IMG/VR virus record: IMGVR_UViG_3300009082_000002
Span: 1 to 64,000 of that record
DNA length: 64,000 bases
DNA from: a virus
Reading direction: 5' to 3' (one strand)
The notes below the pieces were generated by a model. The model saw only the letters and a program-made list of their open reading frames with translations, was not told where the DNA came from and did no database searches. Below, one piece after another: positions 51,846 to 59,580 of this stretch. Each line of letters starts with the position of its first letter. Within the stretch, counting starts at the first letter, position 1. The translations under genes were made by a program, and so were the position numbers.

Positions 51846-52037
51846 ATGGAAACGAAGAACTGGGAAAGCGCGCACATCGAGATCAACCTGGCTCGTCGCG
51901 CAGAGCGCTTCGGTGAGTACGGGGCTGCCGTGGGCCACTGGTGCAGGGCCGCTCGCATTCACGAAAAGCGCGGCAGCATGCACGCTGCGGCCGAGTGCCG
52001 TCGCCAGGCGGACATCCAGCAGGCGCTCGCGGAATAG
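51846..52037 (+). CDS. ANR-like small protein
   Basis: 63 residues. An RRAERFGEYGAAVGHWCRAA pattern resembles ANR-type small regulators (helix with A-x-R-A and W-C). ATG 51846 has GCGGGAGAAG upstream; the longer frame from ATG 51804 would start inside the -10 box and cannot be transcribed from it. Confidence 0.5.
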   Translation: METKNWESAHIEINLARRAERFGEYGAAVGHWCRAARIHEKRGSMHAAAECRRQADIQQALAE

Positions 52038-52047
52038 GGAGAAAAAA

Positions 52048-52287
52048 ATGGCAAAGCGCACCAACCTGATCTGGAAGGGCCGTGGCAGCAAGCTCACCAG
52101 CGTGGCCGCCCTGGTTACCTTCCGCGGCACGCGGTACGAGGTCAAGAAAATCCTGCGCTCCAACGGGCGCGAGGAGATTATCTATTCGGAGCTGACTCCG
52201 GCCGGGATCTGCCAGCTGAAGCTGGCCAGCGTTCCGGCTGCTCTTTACTGGAAGCGGGATCTCGTCGCCCGCTGCTCACTCGGTTAG
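52048..52287 (+). CDS. small basic protein
   Basis: 79 residues, basic start (KRTNLIWKGRGSK), RBS TAGGGAG. Unknown function. Confidence 0.5.
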   Translation: MAKRTNLIWKGRGSKLTSVAALVTFRGTRYEVKKILRSNGREEIIYSELTPAGICQLKLASVPAALYWKRDLVARCSLG

Positions 52288-52298
52288 TGGAGGACACG

Positions 52299-52583
52299 AT
52301 GAAGACCAAGAAGACCGGCCCCAGCAAGCGCGACGTCGCCTTCGCGCTCACGTCAACCCAGGCCCAGATCGTCCAGACCGCTGGCCGGCTGGCGCGCGCC
52401 TTCGACCCAGCGCAGCAGGCCGAGCTGGTCGAGGAGCTGGAGTGCCTGAAGCGCGCGGAGCGTGGCTTCCGCGCTGTGCTGCGCAGCTTCCAGCCCGAGC
52501 AGGAGCCCGCGCCGCGCTTCTCCAGCCGGCCCCAGCTGCCCCAGGCGCTCACGGTCATCCGCCGGCCGCTCGCGGCCTGCTAA
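52299..52583 (+). CDS. helical protein, unknown
   Basis: 94 residues with GGAGG upstream of ATG 52299. An acidic helical middle (FDPAQQAELVEELECLKRAE). Unknown. Confidence 0.55.
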   Translation: MKTKKTGPSKRDVAFALTSTQAQIVQTAGRLARAFDPAQQAELVEELECLKRAERGFRAVLRSFQPEQEPAPRFSSRPQLPQALTVIRRPLAAC

Positions 52584-52595
52584 CAGGAGGAAAAG

Positions 52596-52835
52596 ATGAA
52601 GACCAGCAGTGCACAGCTCGCAGCCCTGCGCAAGATCCGTTCCTGCGGCGGGTGGATAGTCATCGGCCTCGGGATCTCAAGGACCATGGCCCGCGCGTTG
52701 GAACGGCGCGGGCTGGCTGTCGTCACCGGCCAGCCGATGACCCAAGCGGATCTGGAGTGGCGGGCCATCACGGAGCAGATCGGGCGCGTGGCACTGACCA
52801 AGGCGGGTGCGAAGCTCGCAGAGCAGGAGGGCTAA
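52596..52835 (+). CDS. winged-helix-like small protein
   Basis: 79 residues: helix SAQLAALRKIRSC, then ISRTMARALERRGLA and a C-terminal TKAGAKLAEQE, compatible with a winged helix. RBS AGGAGG. Unknown target. Confidence 0.45.
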   Translation: MKTSSAQLAALRKIRSCGGWIVIGLGISRTMARALERRGLAVVTGQPMTQADLEWRAITEQIGRVALTKAGAKLAEQEG

Positions 52836-52838
52836 CCG

Positions 52839-53069
52839 ATGAAGGACAACCAGACACCGAAGGCAATCCAGAACGCACGTGATGCCCGCGCCGAGTACGA
52901 TGCCACCGAGAAGCGCTGCCGCGCAGTGCTCGACGCGATCCGCCTGCGGCTCGACGCCGAGACCGTGGGCGCGAAGAACTGGGCCGAGGTCGGCAGCCTG
53001 GGCCACGTTGAGGAACTGCTCGGCGAGGTCGCGGCCTTCCTGGACTGCCCGGGCTACCGTGACCGCTAG
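52839..53069 (+). CDS. helical small protein
   Basis: 76 residues, charged helices and one short CPGY end. Starts 3 bases after the previous stop. Unknown. Confidence 0.5.
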   Translation: MKDNQTPKAIQNARDARAEYDATEKRCRAVLDAIRLRLDAETVGAKNWAEVGSLGHVEELLGEVAAFLDCPGYRDR

Positions 53070-53175
53070 CTTCCCGCCCCCGCGCCTGATCGCTGGCCCA
53101 GCCGCGCAAAAGCCGAAAATCCCGCTGGTCAACTGCGCGGAATCCTTGCCGAAACAAAAAAACTAAAAAAAATCC

Positions 53176-53203
53176 TTTACAAGCAATCAGCACCGTGTAT
53201 AAT
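53176..53203 (+). promoter_or_regulatory. sigma-70 promoter (TTTACA-16-TATAAT)
   Basis: TTTACA (53176-53181), 16-base spacer ending CCGTG, TATAAT (53198-53203), after an A-run. Box sequences, spacing and leader repeat those at 51778, so the two are probably a duplicated control region. Confidence 0.85.
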
Positions 53204-53243
53204 GGGAACCATGGAAAGCAAGAACCGCAAGCGGGAGAAGAAA

Positions 53244-53639
53244 ATGGCAAAGGCAACGGCCAACGGCAGCCACGGTGCGAAGTGGATAAGACGCGAGAAG
53301 CGGCTCGCGATTTACATCCGCGACGGGCTCTGCTGCTGTTACTGCGGGGCGAGCGTCGAAGACGGCACGGCGCTCACGCTGGACCACATCAAGCCGCGTG
53401 GCAAGGGCGGAAGCCACGACCAGACCAATCTGGTGACTTCCTGCCTGCGCTGCAACTCCGCGCGGGGCGACCGGCCGCTGGCCACCTTCGCCCGCGCGGT
53501 CGCAGAGTACTGCAACGATCGGACCGCGGACCAGATCGTGAAGACGGTAAACCGCCTCCGCCGCCGGGTGCTCGACGTGCCCGCTGCGAAGGCGCTCATC
53601 AGCAAGCGCGGCTCCTACGCTGCCGCGCTCAACAAGTAG
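53244..53639 (+). CDS. HNH endonuclease
   Basis: 131 residues. C-x2-C (CYCG) near 31-34, LDHIKP with D47-H48, a G-rich loop to TNLVTSC, then C-x2-C-N near 67-71 make a complete HNH/ββα-metal motif with zinc. Such phage HNH proteins are often homing or packaging-associated; it is not near the terminase, so homing or defence are equally possible. ATG 53244 is chosen for the same reason as at 51846. Confidence 0.8.
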   Translation: MAKATANGSHGAKWIRREKRLAIYIRDGLCCCYCGASVEDGTALTLDHIKPRGKGGSHDQTNLVTSCLRCNSARGDRPLATFARAVAEYCNDRTADQIVKTVNRLRRRVLDVPAAKALISKRGSYAAALNK

Positions 53640-53652
53640 GGAGGATGCAAGG

Positions 53653-54123
53653 ATGAAGACCAAGGATCTGGAGCCCGGGATGGTGGTCGCCGTGGGGTCA
53701 GTGCAGGACTTCGAGAACGGATGGTGCCAGCGCGCGATGGTCGTCGAGGTCGGCAACTGGGAGGCGGACGGCCGTTTCCACAGGATCATCCGCCGGCCGG
53801 GCGCGACCGGCATCGCGCTGGCCATCGCGTACCAGCGGGACGGCAAGCCCACCGAGTGGAACAGAGTCGTCAAGCTCGCGAACCAGATCCGTTGCACCTG
53901 GGAAGCGTACCTGGAGCACGGAGAGCTGGTGGAGGCGCGCAAGGCGCAGGCGCTCAAAGCCAAGGCGCAGGGCGAGGCCAGGCGGGATGAACTGGTCAAG
54001 AAGCTCTCGGAGCTGCTGGGTGTGCCCTGCCGGGTCGCCTTCGAGCGCATCGGCGGAAACTACGTGCCAGGCCACATTGCCATCAACTTCAGCGACGCCG
54101 AGTCGCTGGTCGACACGCTCTAG
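53653..54123 (+). CDS. alpha/beta protein of unknown function
   Basis: 156 residues. An N-terminal beta portion (GMVVAVGSVQD) and a Lys/Ala/Arg helical part (ARKAQALKAKAQGEARRDEL). RBS GGGAGG-like. Unknown. Confidence 0.5.
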   Translation: MKTKDLEPGMVVAVGSVQDFENGWCQRAMVVEVGNWEADGRFHRIIRRPGATGIALAIAYQRDGKPTEWNRVVKLANQIRCTWEAYLEHGELVEARKAQALKAKAQGEARRDELVKKLSELLGVPCRVAFERIGGNYVPGHIAINFSDAESLVDTL

Positions 54124-54141
54124 GGCGTGGTGGAGGACGTC

Positions 54142-55350
54142 ATGCGCGAGACTTACGAAATCCCGGTGAGCCGCTTGGAAGAGCTGAAGGACCGGATGGC
54201 CAAGGTCAACAAGGTCGCCGACAAGCTCGGCTGCGCGCCGGTCAAGCTCTTCGAGGGCGACGAGATCGTCCGCGACCATCCGGAGGACGGGCACAAGCCC
54301 GAGCACCTGCGGCGTAAGGTGAAGTTCATCGCGGTCACCATCGAAGGCGAGACGCCGATGATCGCTGGCTACACCTTCCGGGCAACGCTGCTTCACACCT
54401 ACGGCGAGGAGGCTGGCACCATCATCCTCGCAGTGCCAGGCTACTCGAAGGATCTGCCGCCGCAATACCGCGAGGCCAGCGCGACCTGCGACCATTGCGG
54501 ACACGACCGCAAGCGCAAGAAGACCTACGTCCTTCAACACGAGGACGGCTCCTGGATTCAAGTCGGCTCGACGTGTATCTCGGACTTCCTCGGCGGCGCT
54601 CACGACCCGGACCGCGTGGCGAGTCTCTGCGAGGGTCTGGGCAAGCTGGTCGCGTTCTGTCGCACGGCGGCACGGGAGCCGGGCGATACCGCGGAGCCGA
54701 TCTTCGACCTCGTCGCGTACCTTGCGATCGTGATCGCGGTTGTTCGAGAGCACGGCTGGGTCAGCAAGGCGGTCGCGAGGCGCAGCGCGAGCACGGCGAC
54801 GGTTGCGCGGGTCGACGCCCGCCTCTTCGGCCTGAACACGGATGCTAGCCCTTCCTTCACGGAAGACGACAAGACGCGGGCCGAAGGCATCGCGGCGTGG
54901 ATGGAGAACCTCGGCGAGCGACCGGATCTCAACGACTACATGCACAACCTCTCGGTCATCGGCGCGGCCGGATACGTTGGCCTGAAGACCTCCGCGCTGG
55001 CTGCATCCGCGCCCGCCGCCTTCGCACGGGAGTCGGACGACAGCAAGCCCGCCGAGATCCCGAGTCGTGGCAACGCTTACTTCGGCACGCTGGGCGAGCG
55101 CGAGACCTTCACGCTCACGGTCACGCGGATCGGCACATTTGACGGCCGCTATGGTCGCACCTGGGTCGTCGGCTTCGCGGATGCGGATGGCAACGAGGGA
55201 GTCTGGTTCGCGACCAAGGAGCCGGAGATCGCGCGCGGCGACTGCTGCGCGGTCACGGGCACGGTCAAGAAGCACGGCAGCTTCCGGGGCATCAAACAGA
55301 CCACCCTGGCGCGCTGCAAGGTCGTCGTCGTCAAACGGTGTGCTGCATAG
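54142..55350 (+). CDS. unknown zinc-containing protein with OB-like end
   Basis: 402 residues. TCDHCG (near 115) and the later STCISDFLG are a recurrent motif (CxxC with VG-x-C-x-x-D-F-L) seen in uncharacterised phage and plasmid proteins. The last ~110 residues look like a small beta-barrel. ATG 54142 has GTGGAGG upstream. Followed by a perfect palindrome. Confidence 0.55.
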   Translation: MRETYEIPVSRLEELKDRMAKVNKVADKLGCAPVKLFEGDEIVRDHPEDGHKPEHLRRKVKFIAVTIEGETPMIAGYTFRATLLHTYGEEAGTIILAVPGYSKDLPPQYREASATCDHCGHDRKRKKTYVLQHEDGSWIQVGSTCISDFLGGAHDPDRVASLCEGLGKLVAFCRTAAREPGDTAEPIFDLVAYLAIVIAVVREHGWVSKAVARRSASTATVARVDARLFGLNTDASPSFTEDDKTRAEGIAAWMENLGERPDLNDYMHNLSVIGAAGYVGLKTSALAASAPAAFARESDDSKPAEIPSRGNAYFGTLGERETFTLTVTRIGTFDGRYGRTWVVGFADADGNEGVWFATKEPEIARGDCCAVTGTVKKHGSFRGIKQTTLARCKVVVVKRCAA

Positions 55351-55366
55351 CAGCCGCAGGAAAACA

Positions 55367-55394
55367 GCGGGGCGGGCGGTACCGCCCGCCCCGC
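55367..55394 (+). promoter_or_regulatory. 28-base perfect palindrome between genes
   Basis: GCGGGGCGGGCGGT followed directly by ACCGCCCGCCCCGC: both arms 14 bp with no loop. No T-run. It lies between a stop and the RBS of the next gene and could fold as an mRNA hairpin or be a DNA site. Confidence 0.8.
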
Positions 55395-55409
55395 GCGGGA
55401 GGAGAAGTC

Positions 55410-56081
55410 ATGCCGAGGATCAACACCGTGAAGAAGGCCAGGAAGGATCAGGGCGCCTGCTCGAAGTGCGGCAAGCAGATCGTTGTCGGAAGCCCGTACC
55501 AGTGGATCGCTTTTCGCCACGGTGGGCGCCGCGTGATCTGCGACGGCTGCACGTTTCGCGCCAGCGACCTCACGCAGTCGAAGATGAGCGGCGTCTATGC
55601 CGCGCAGGAGAGCGCGGTTGAAAGCATCGGCAGCTGGGACGGCGAGGACGTGGAAGAACTCCGAGACATCCTTCAGGCCTGCGCGGAAGCGATCCGCGAG
55701 GTGGCGCAGGAGTACCAAGACAGCGCGGACGCGATCCACGATAGTTTTTGCGAGTCCGCCACTGCGGACGAGTGCGAGGAGAAGGCGCAGGAGCTGGAGA
55801 GCTGGGCAGACATGATCGAGGGCACCGAGTTCGATGAGTTCGACGAGGATGAGCACCGGAGCAAGTTGACCGAGGAGTTCGAGGGCTTGGAGCCAGATTA
55901 TGCCTGCGAGGCGTGCAATGGCGTCGGGCATGACGTGGCCGGCGCGGGGTGCCAGGCGTGCGGCGGTACCGGGAACACCATCGCCGCAGAGATCGAGGAC
56001 CGGCTGGAGAAGATGAAAGCCGACTGGGTCCAGGAGCAGTGCGACGAGGCGTCCAGCGTCCTGGAAGATTGCCCCTGCTAG
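55410..56081 (+). CDS. zinc-motif protein with DnaJ-type Cys pair
   Basis: 223 residues. N-terminal CSKCG and CDGC; an acidic helical middle; C-terminal CEACNGVG and CQACGGTG, the DnaJ-type CxxCxGxG repeat. No J domain or client site. Unknown. RBS GGAGGAG before the ATG. Confidence 0.6.
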   Translation: MPRINTVKKARKDQGACSKCGKQIVVGSPYQWIAFRHGGRRVICDGCTFRASDLTQSKMSGVYAAQESAVESIGSWDGEDVEELRDILQACAEAIREVAQEYQDSADAIHDSFCESATADECEEKAQELESWADMIEGTEFDEFDEDEHRSKLTEEFEGLEPDYACEACNGVGHDVAGAGCQACGGTGNTIAAEIEDRLEKMKADWVQEQCDEASSVLEDCPC

Positions 56082-56107
56082 CGCAGGGCGCGGAAGGAGA
56101 CTGGAAG

Positions 56108-56377
56108 TTGACGAGCGGGACAGACAAAGTCATCGAGGCCCTCGCGGACATGGCCAACGGCGCGCGCACTGTGTACACGCCGCAGGCCAAGCAGATCGCT
56201 TCAGCAATGCGGAGCCTTGTTGGCCGCTGTTGCTGCAGCGGGACGGACCGGGCGCAGCTCGACAAGCTCGCGGACGCGGCCGAGCCGATGATCATCATGC
56301 TCGCGCAGAAGATCGCAGCCGATGCTCTGGCGCTGGCAGAGGCCGTCGTCGAGCGCGGCGAGGTTGAAGAGAACTGA
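56108..56377 (+). CDS. small helical protein with TTG start
   Basis: 89 residues from TTG 56108 (AAGGAG 8 bases upstream). Helical with a CCC triple. Joins the next frame by ATG overlap. Confidence 0.5.
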   Translation: MTSGTDKVIEALADMANGARTVYTPQAKQIASAMRSLVGRCCCSGTDRAQLDKLADAAEPMIIMLAQKIAADALALAEAVVERGEVEEN

Positions 56378-56403
56378 TGCCGGAAGGCGAGGAGGATGGA
56401 AGG

Positions 56404-56790
56404 ATGATCACGAGCATCGACAGACGGGCATGCAAATTGATTATGCAGGAGTGTGGCGAAGCGTTGACCGCGGTCGCGGCGCGGCACGGCCTCAACCTCA
56501 CCAAGCGTCCCGGTCGCTTCACCAACGCGATGATGACCTTCAAGTGCGAGTTCGTGGTTCAGAACGAGGAAGGCATCCCGGCTGACTTCATCGCGCACGC
56601 CAACCGCTTCGGGCTTCGCGCAACGGACCACGGGCGCGAGTTCAAAATGATGGGTGGTGCAATCGCCATCCTGGTCGGTATCAACCCGCACGCCAAGAAG
56701 TATCCGATGATCGGCGAGCGGCGCAGCGACGGCCAGCGCTTCCGCTTCTCCGCACACTTCATTCGCGAGCAGTTCGCCAGTCCAGAGTAG
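56404..56790 (+). CDS. unknown protein, last gene before the terminator
   Basis: 128 residues from ATG 56404 with GGAGG upstream (ATG 56377 also possible). Mixed helix and strand, no motif. Terminator at 56843. Confidence 0.5.
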   Translation: MITSIDRRACKLIMQECGEALTAVAARHGLNLTKRPGRFTNAMMTFKCEFVVQNEEGIPADFIAHANRFGLRATDHGREFKMMGGAIAILVGINPHAKKYPMIGERRSDGQRFRFSAHFIREQFASPE

Positions 56791-56842
56791 CTCACCGGCC
56801 CTAGCCGCTGGTTAGCGTCCTGCCAGCTAGCGGCCCCCACGC

Positions 56843-56868
56843 AGGCCAGCCCTCGGGCTGGCCTTTCT
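56843..56868 (+). terminator. intrinsic terminator
   Basis: AGGCCAGCCC pairs with GGGCTGGCCT around a small loop and is followed by TTTCT. The only clear Rho-independent terminator found in the window; it ends the plus-strand unit from 53.2 kb. Confidence 0.8.
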
Positions 56869-56916
56869 ATGTGCGGACCAGGCTTGACCAGGGCGCGCCA
56901 GGCGCGCGAACCGGGT

Positions 56917-57306
56917 CTAGGCTGGACGCTTGCGCGTGACGAGGCGTGTGCGCTCCCTGGCGCGCTCCGGTTGGCTGGCTTGTCCTGCGCTGGCGTGAGT
57001 GCCCCCCGCGGCTTCGGTTTTCCGGTGGAGCTTCCGCAAGTACTCCTGCCAGCGGTCATACACGCGCTGGCAGTCGCGGTCGACGAAAGTTGCGAAGGGG
57101 ACTTTGATCTTCTTGCCGGTGCTCGGGTCGCTGACGATGAGATCGTAGGATGTAAGGATGCGGACGTTGAGCATCGCGCCGCTGACCAGCCGCGAGAGGT
57201 TGAAGAAGTACCAGTGCTGGACGTCAGGCGTCAGCCAGCGTCCGTCCGACGTCTGACAGCACTTGGCTTCCTGTACGAGCGGAAGATCGAACCCGAGGTC
57301 CTTCAT
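56917..57306 (-). CDS. minus-strand protein of unknown function
   Basis: 129 residues, ATG at 57304-57306 with GGGGAGG upstream on the minus strand. DLGFDLPLVQEAKCC, then a beta-rich part and a basic end (RERTRLVTRKRP). Overlaps the 57303 gene by 4 bases (ATGA), so they form a pair. Confidence 0.6.
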   Translation of the reverse strand: MKDLGFDLPLVQEAKCCQTSDGRWLTPDVQHWYFFNLSRLVSGAMLNVRILTSYDLIVSDPSTGKKIKVPFATFVDRDCQRVYDRWQEYLRKLHRKTEAAGGTHASAGQASQPERARERTRLVTRKRPA

Positions 57307-57437
57307 CGCGCCTCCCCTCCGATCAGGTTGCGTGCAAGCCGATCCGCGCCGGGCCCCATTCTCAATTTGCACGTTGACGGCGAGTGCAGCAGGCGCACCA
57401 GACATTCCTTGCGTCTGGTCCGAGCCTGAACTTTCAT
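57303..57437 (-). CDS. 44-residue basic minus-strand protein
   Basis: ATG 57435-57437 with GGAGG upstream; ends in an overlap with the 56917 gene. Basic with a hydrophobic patch (CLVRLLH). May be a small regulator or toxin partner; not recognised. Confidence 0.45.
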   Translation of the reverse strand: MKVQARTRRKECLVRLLHSPSTCKLRMGPGADRLARNLIGGEAR

Positions 57438-57455
57438 CGCAGGCCTCCGGCGGAT

Positions 57456-57467
57456 AGTTCGCGAACT
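57456..57467. promoter_or_regulatory. 12-base perfect palindrome, possible operator
   Basis: AGTTCGCGAACT, a perfect palindrome, sits between the divergent minus-strand pair and the 57.5 kb promoter. It is the type of site bound by dimeric repressors. Confidence 0.45.
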
Positions 57468-57494
57468 GCGAGCCGCACGAACGATAGAAGGGAC

Positions 57495-57524
57495 TTGCGC
57501 GGCTCGGCGCGTCCCGTCTATACT
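57495..57524 (+). promoter_or_regulatory. possible late-gene promoter
   Basis: TTGCGC (57495-57500), 18-base spacer, TATACT (57519-57524). It would begin the unit with TerL, portal and MuF genes. Confidence 0.55.
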
Positions 57525-57552
57525 TGCTGGCGAGATGCGCCAGGAGGTTCGG

Positions 57553-57696
57553 ATGTTCTGGTCTGGGTGGGTCGACGTGGTACGGTCGAGATCAGGGACA
57601 AGTTCCCCCCCCTTGGCTTTGGTCGAAGCCGTGTCGGCCCACCCGCTTTCTCACCTAGACAAGAGACGAGGGAGCGTGCTACATGGGCGAGCGTGA
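57553..57696 (+). CDS. possible 47-residue protein upstream of the late genes
   Basis: ATG 57553 with CAGGAGG 6 bases upstream; starts 28 bases after the -10 box and overlaps the next gene. No motif. It may be a leader peptide or real small gene. Confidence 0.4.
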   Translation: MFWSGWVDVVRSRSGTSSPPLALVEAVSAHPLSHLDKRRGSVLHGRA

Positions 57697-58099
57697 GTAC
57701 ACCGACGCTGATCTCGGACTCGATTTCATCACCAGCCGCCGAGGCGCGACTGACCTCCGCGAGCTGGTGGTTGTCGGCTTCACAAAACAGGGTGCCGCAA
57801 TCAAGCAACTCGGACGGGACGTCGAGCGCCTGGAGAGCGTGATGGTAACCGACGAGTCCTGCAAGGTGCGCATTCTGCAATTAGCAGCGGATGTCGGCAA
57901 AGTGGTCAAAGCCGAGACGAAGGAAGCGATCCAACAGGCAACCAGAGCAGCGGTCATGGATGCTACCACGGAGGCGGTGCGCAGGTCGAACGGATACAAG
58001 CCGTTCTGGCCGGTCGATGCGCGCGGCTGGTTAGCGCTCGCAGTCATGTTCGTCACCTTCCTCGGCTGGGTCGGTGCCAACGTCCTGCTCCTGAAGTAG
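57683..58099 (+). CDS. membrane-anchored coiled-coil protein
   Basis: 138 residues. A helical middle (RDVERLESVMVTDE, QATRAAVMDATTEAV) and a C-terminal TM helix (LALAVMFVTFLGWVGANVLLLK). One TM at the end and size would fit a holin- or spanin-like protein, but position before TerL suggests a structural or host-takeover role. RBS GAGGGAG. Confidence 0.5.
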   Translation: MGEREYTDADLGLDFITSRRGATDLRELVVVGFTKQGAAIKQLGRDVERLESVMVTDESCKVRILQLAADVGKVVKAETKEAIQQATRAAVMDATTEAVRRSNGYKPFWPVDARGWLALAVMFVTFLGWVGANVLLLK

Positions 58100-58120
58100 C
58101 GCGCGCCTCGGGGGGTGTCG

Positions 58121-59569
58121 ATGGCCAGTGCGTCAGCTAAAGCGATCCGTGTCGACGAGAAGGAAGAGCTCGTCCGCGCCTTTGGCGAGTATGAGGCCAT
58201 CTCCAATGAGACCCTACGACGCGAGATTCTGCTCAACAGCCGATTCGACCTGCTCGCGGAATACGTGCTTGGCATCGAGCTGGAGCAAGTCCACCGTGAG
58301 CTGATCGCATACGCGCTCGAACACCCGGAGTCTCTGCACCTTGCCTTCCGTGGTTGCGGGAAGACGACTTCCTTCGTCTGCGTGTACATTGTCGGCCGCT
58401 TGCTTCAGAACCCGGAGCTTTGTATCCTGATCGCATCGCGCGCCGGACAGTACGCCAAGGCGATCTTGAAAGAGGTCAAGGGCCACCTAGTCAGCGAGCG
58501 GCTGGTCAGGATCTTCGGCGAGCAGATTGGCGAGAAGTGGGAAGAGACCGAGATCGTCGTCGGGCGAAAGAAGCGAAATACGAAGGAAGCCTCGGTCACG
58601 GCGCTCGGCGCCGAGGGCTCGATGACCGGTCGGCACTTCGACATCATCTTCTTCGACGATGGCGTGGACTTGGCGAACAGCCGCACGCGTGGCCAGCGCG
58701 AGAAGATCAAGGAATTCTACTACACGACTCTCGACCCGTGCCTGAAGCCGGGTGGAGAGCGCAAGGTCGTCGGCACACGCTACCATCCGCACGACCTCTA
58801 TGGCTGGCTCTCCGCTCACGAGTACAAAGGTTGTGCGCAGATCCTTCCGGCCCTGCACGAGGTCCGCGATGGCGGCGGATCGGTCACATACTACTCCAGC
58901 GCGCCAAAGCGCTTCACAGTCGAGTACCTCCTGGGCAAGCGATCCACGATCCCGACCTTCTCGTGGGTCACGCAGTTCCAGTGCACGGCGGAGCGGTTCC
59001 AGGGCAAGGTCTTCAAGCCGGAGTACTTCGAGGCCGAGGGCTTCTTCTTCACCGGCCCATTGCCGACCGGCCCTCTCTTCCAGTCCGTCGACCCTGCCGT
59101 GACCGAGGACACAAAGAATGACTACTTCGCCCACATGACTGGCGTCGCTGATCACGAGGGCCACGTATGGGTCGACGTCTTCCACAACATCCGTATCGAG
59201 TTTCCGAAGCAATCGCAGTTTTGCCACGATGAATTTGAGGCGCGCGATCCGGTGCGACTTGGTATCGAGAGCAACGCATACCAGAAGGCGCTCGGCCAGC
59301 AAATTGTCGCCGACTACCCGGACCTCAAGGGCAAGGTGATCGGCGTTCCGACCGACAAGGACAAGATGACTCGGGCCCTGAAGTTGACAGCCTATTTTGA
59401 GGCGGGCAGAATCCACTTCAGACCGGAGCACAAGGAACTCGTCGAGCAACTGCTGGAGTTCCCGGACGGAGAACACGATGATCTTTTCGACGCCCTGTAT
59501 CTGCTAGTCTTGCTCGGGACGCGGATGCGGGTGAAGAAGAAGCGGCGCAAAGAGCCGGGCGTCCTTTGA
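58121..59569 (+). CDS. terL: terminase large subunit (DNA-packaging motor)
   Basis: 483 residues. The ATPase has AFRGCGKTT (K81; the arginine-containing Walker A variant of terminases), Walker B DIIFFDD near 178-182 and an SR-type coupling stretch. The nuclease domain shows SVDPAVTED near 323 and DGEHDDLFDAL near 448. It cuts and pumps DNA into heads. No small terminase gene is adjacent. ATG 58121 used; GTG 58115 is in frame. Confidence 0.85.
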   Translation: MASASAKAIRVDEKEELVRAFGEYEAISNETLRREILLNSRFDLLAEYVLGIELEQVHRELIAYALEHPESLHLAFRGCGKTTSFVCVYIVGRLLQNPELCILIASRAGQYAKAILKEVKGHLVSERLVRIFGEQIGEKWEETEIVVGRKKRNTKEASVTALGAEGSMTGRHFDIIFFDDGVDLANSRTRGQREKIKEFYYTTLDPCLKPGGERKVVGTRYHPHDLYGWLSAHEYKGCAQILPALHEVRDGGGSVTYYSSAPKRFTVEYLLGKRSTIPTFSWVTQFQCTAERFQGKVFKPEYFEAEGFFFTGPLPTGPLFQSVDPAVTEDTKNDYFAHMTGVADHEGHVWVDVFHNIRIEFPKQSQFCHDEFEARDPVRLGIESNAYQKALGQQIVADYPDLKGKVIGVPTDKDKMTRALKLTAYFEAGRIHFRPEHKELVEQLLEFPDGEHDDLFDALYLLVLLGTRMRVKKKRRKEPGVL

Positions 59570-59580
59570 AGGGAGCAGGC

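Noticed and set aside
51804-51846. Longer start MGTMERKNRKREKK for the 51846 and 53244 genes
   Set aside because: The upstream ATG is the last part of the TATAAT box plus one base, so it precedes the transcription start; the later ATG has a good RBS.
57384-57842. Plus-strand frame crossing the minus-strand pair and the late promoter
   Set aside because: It lies over the promoter and antisense to better-supported small genes, with no RBS.
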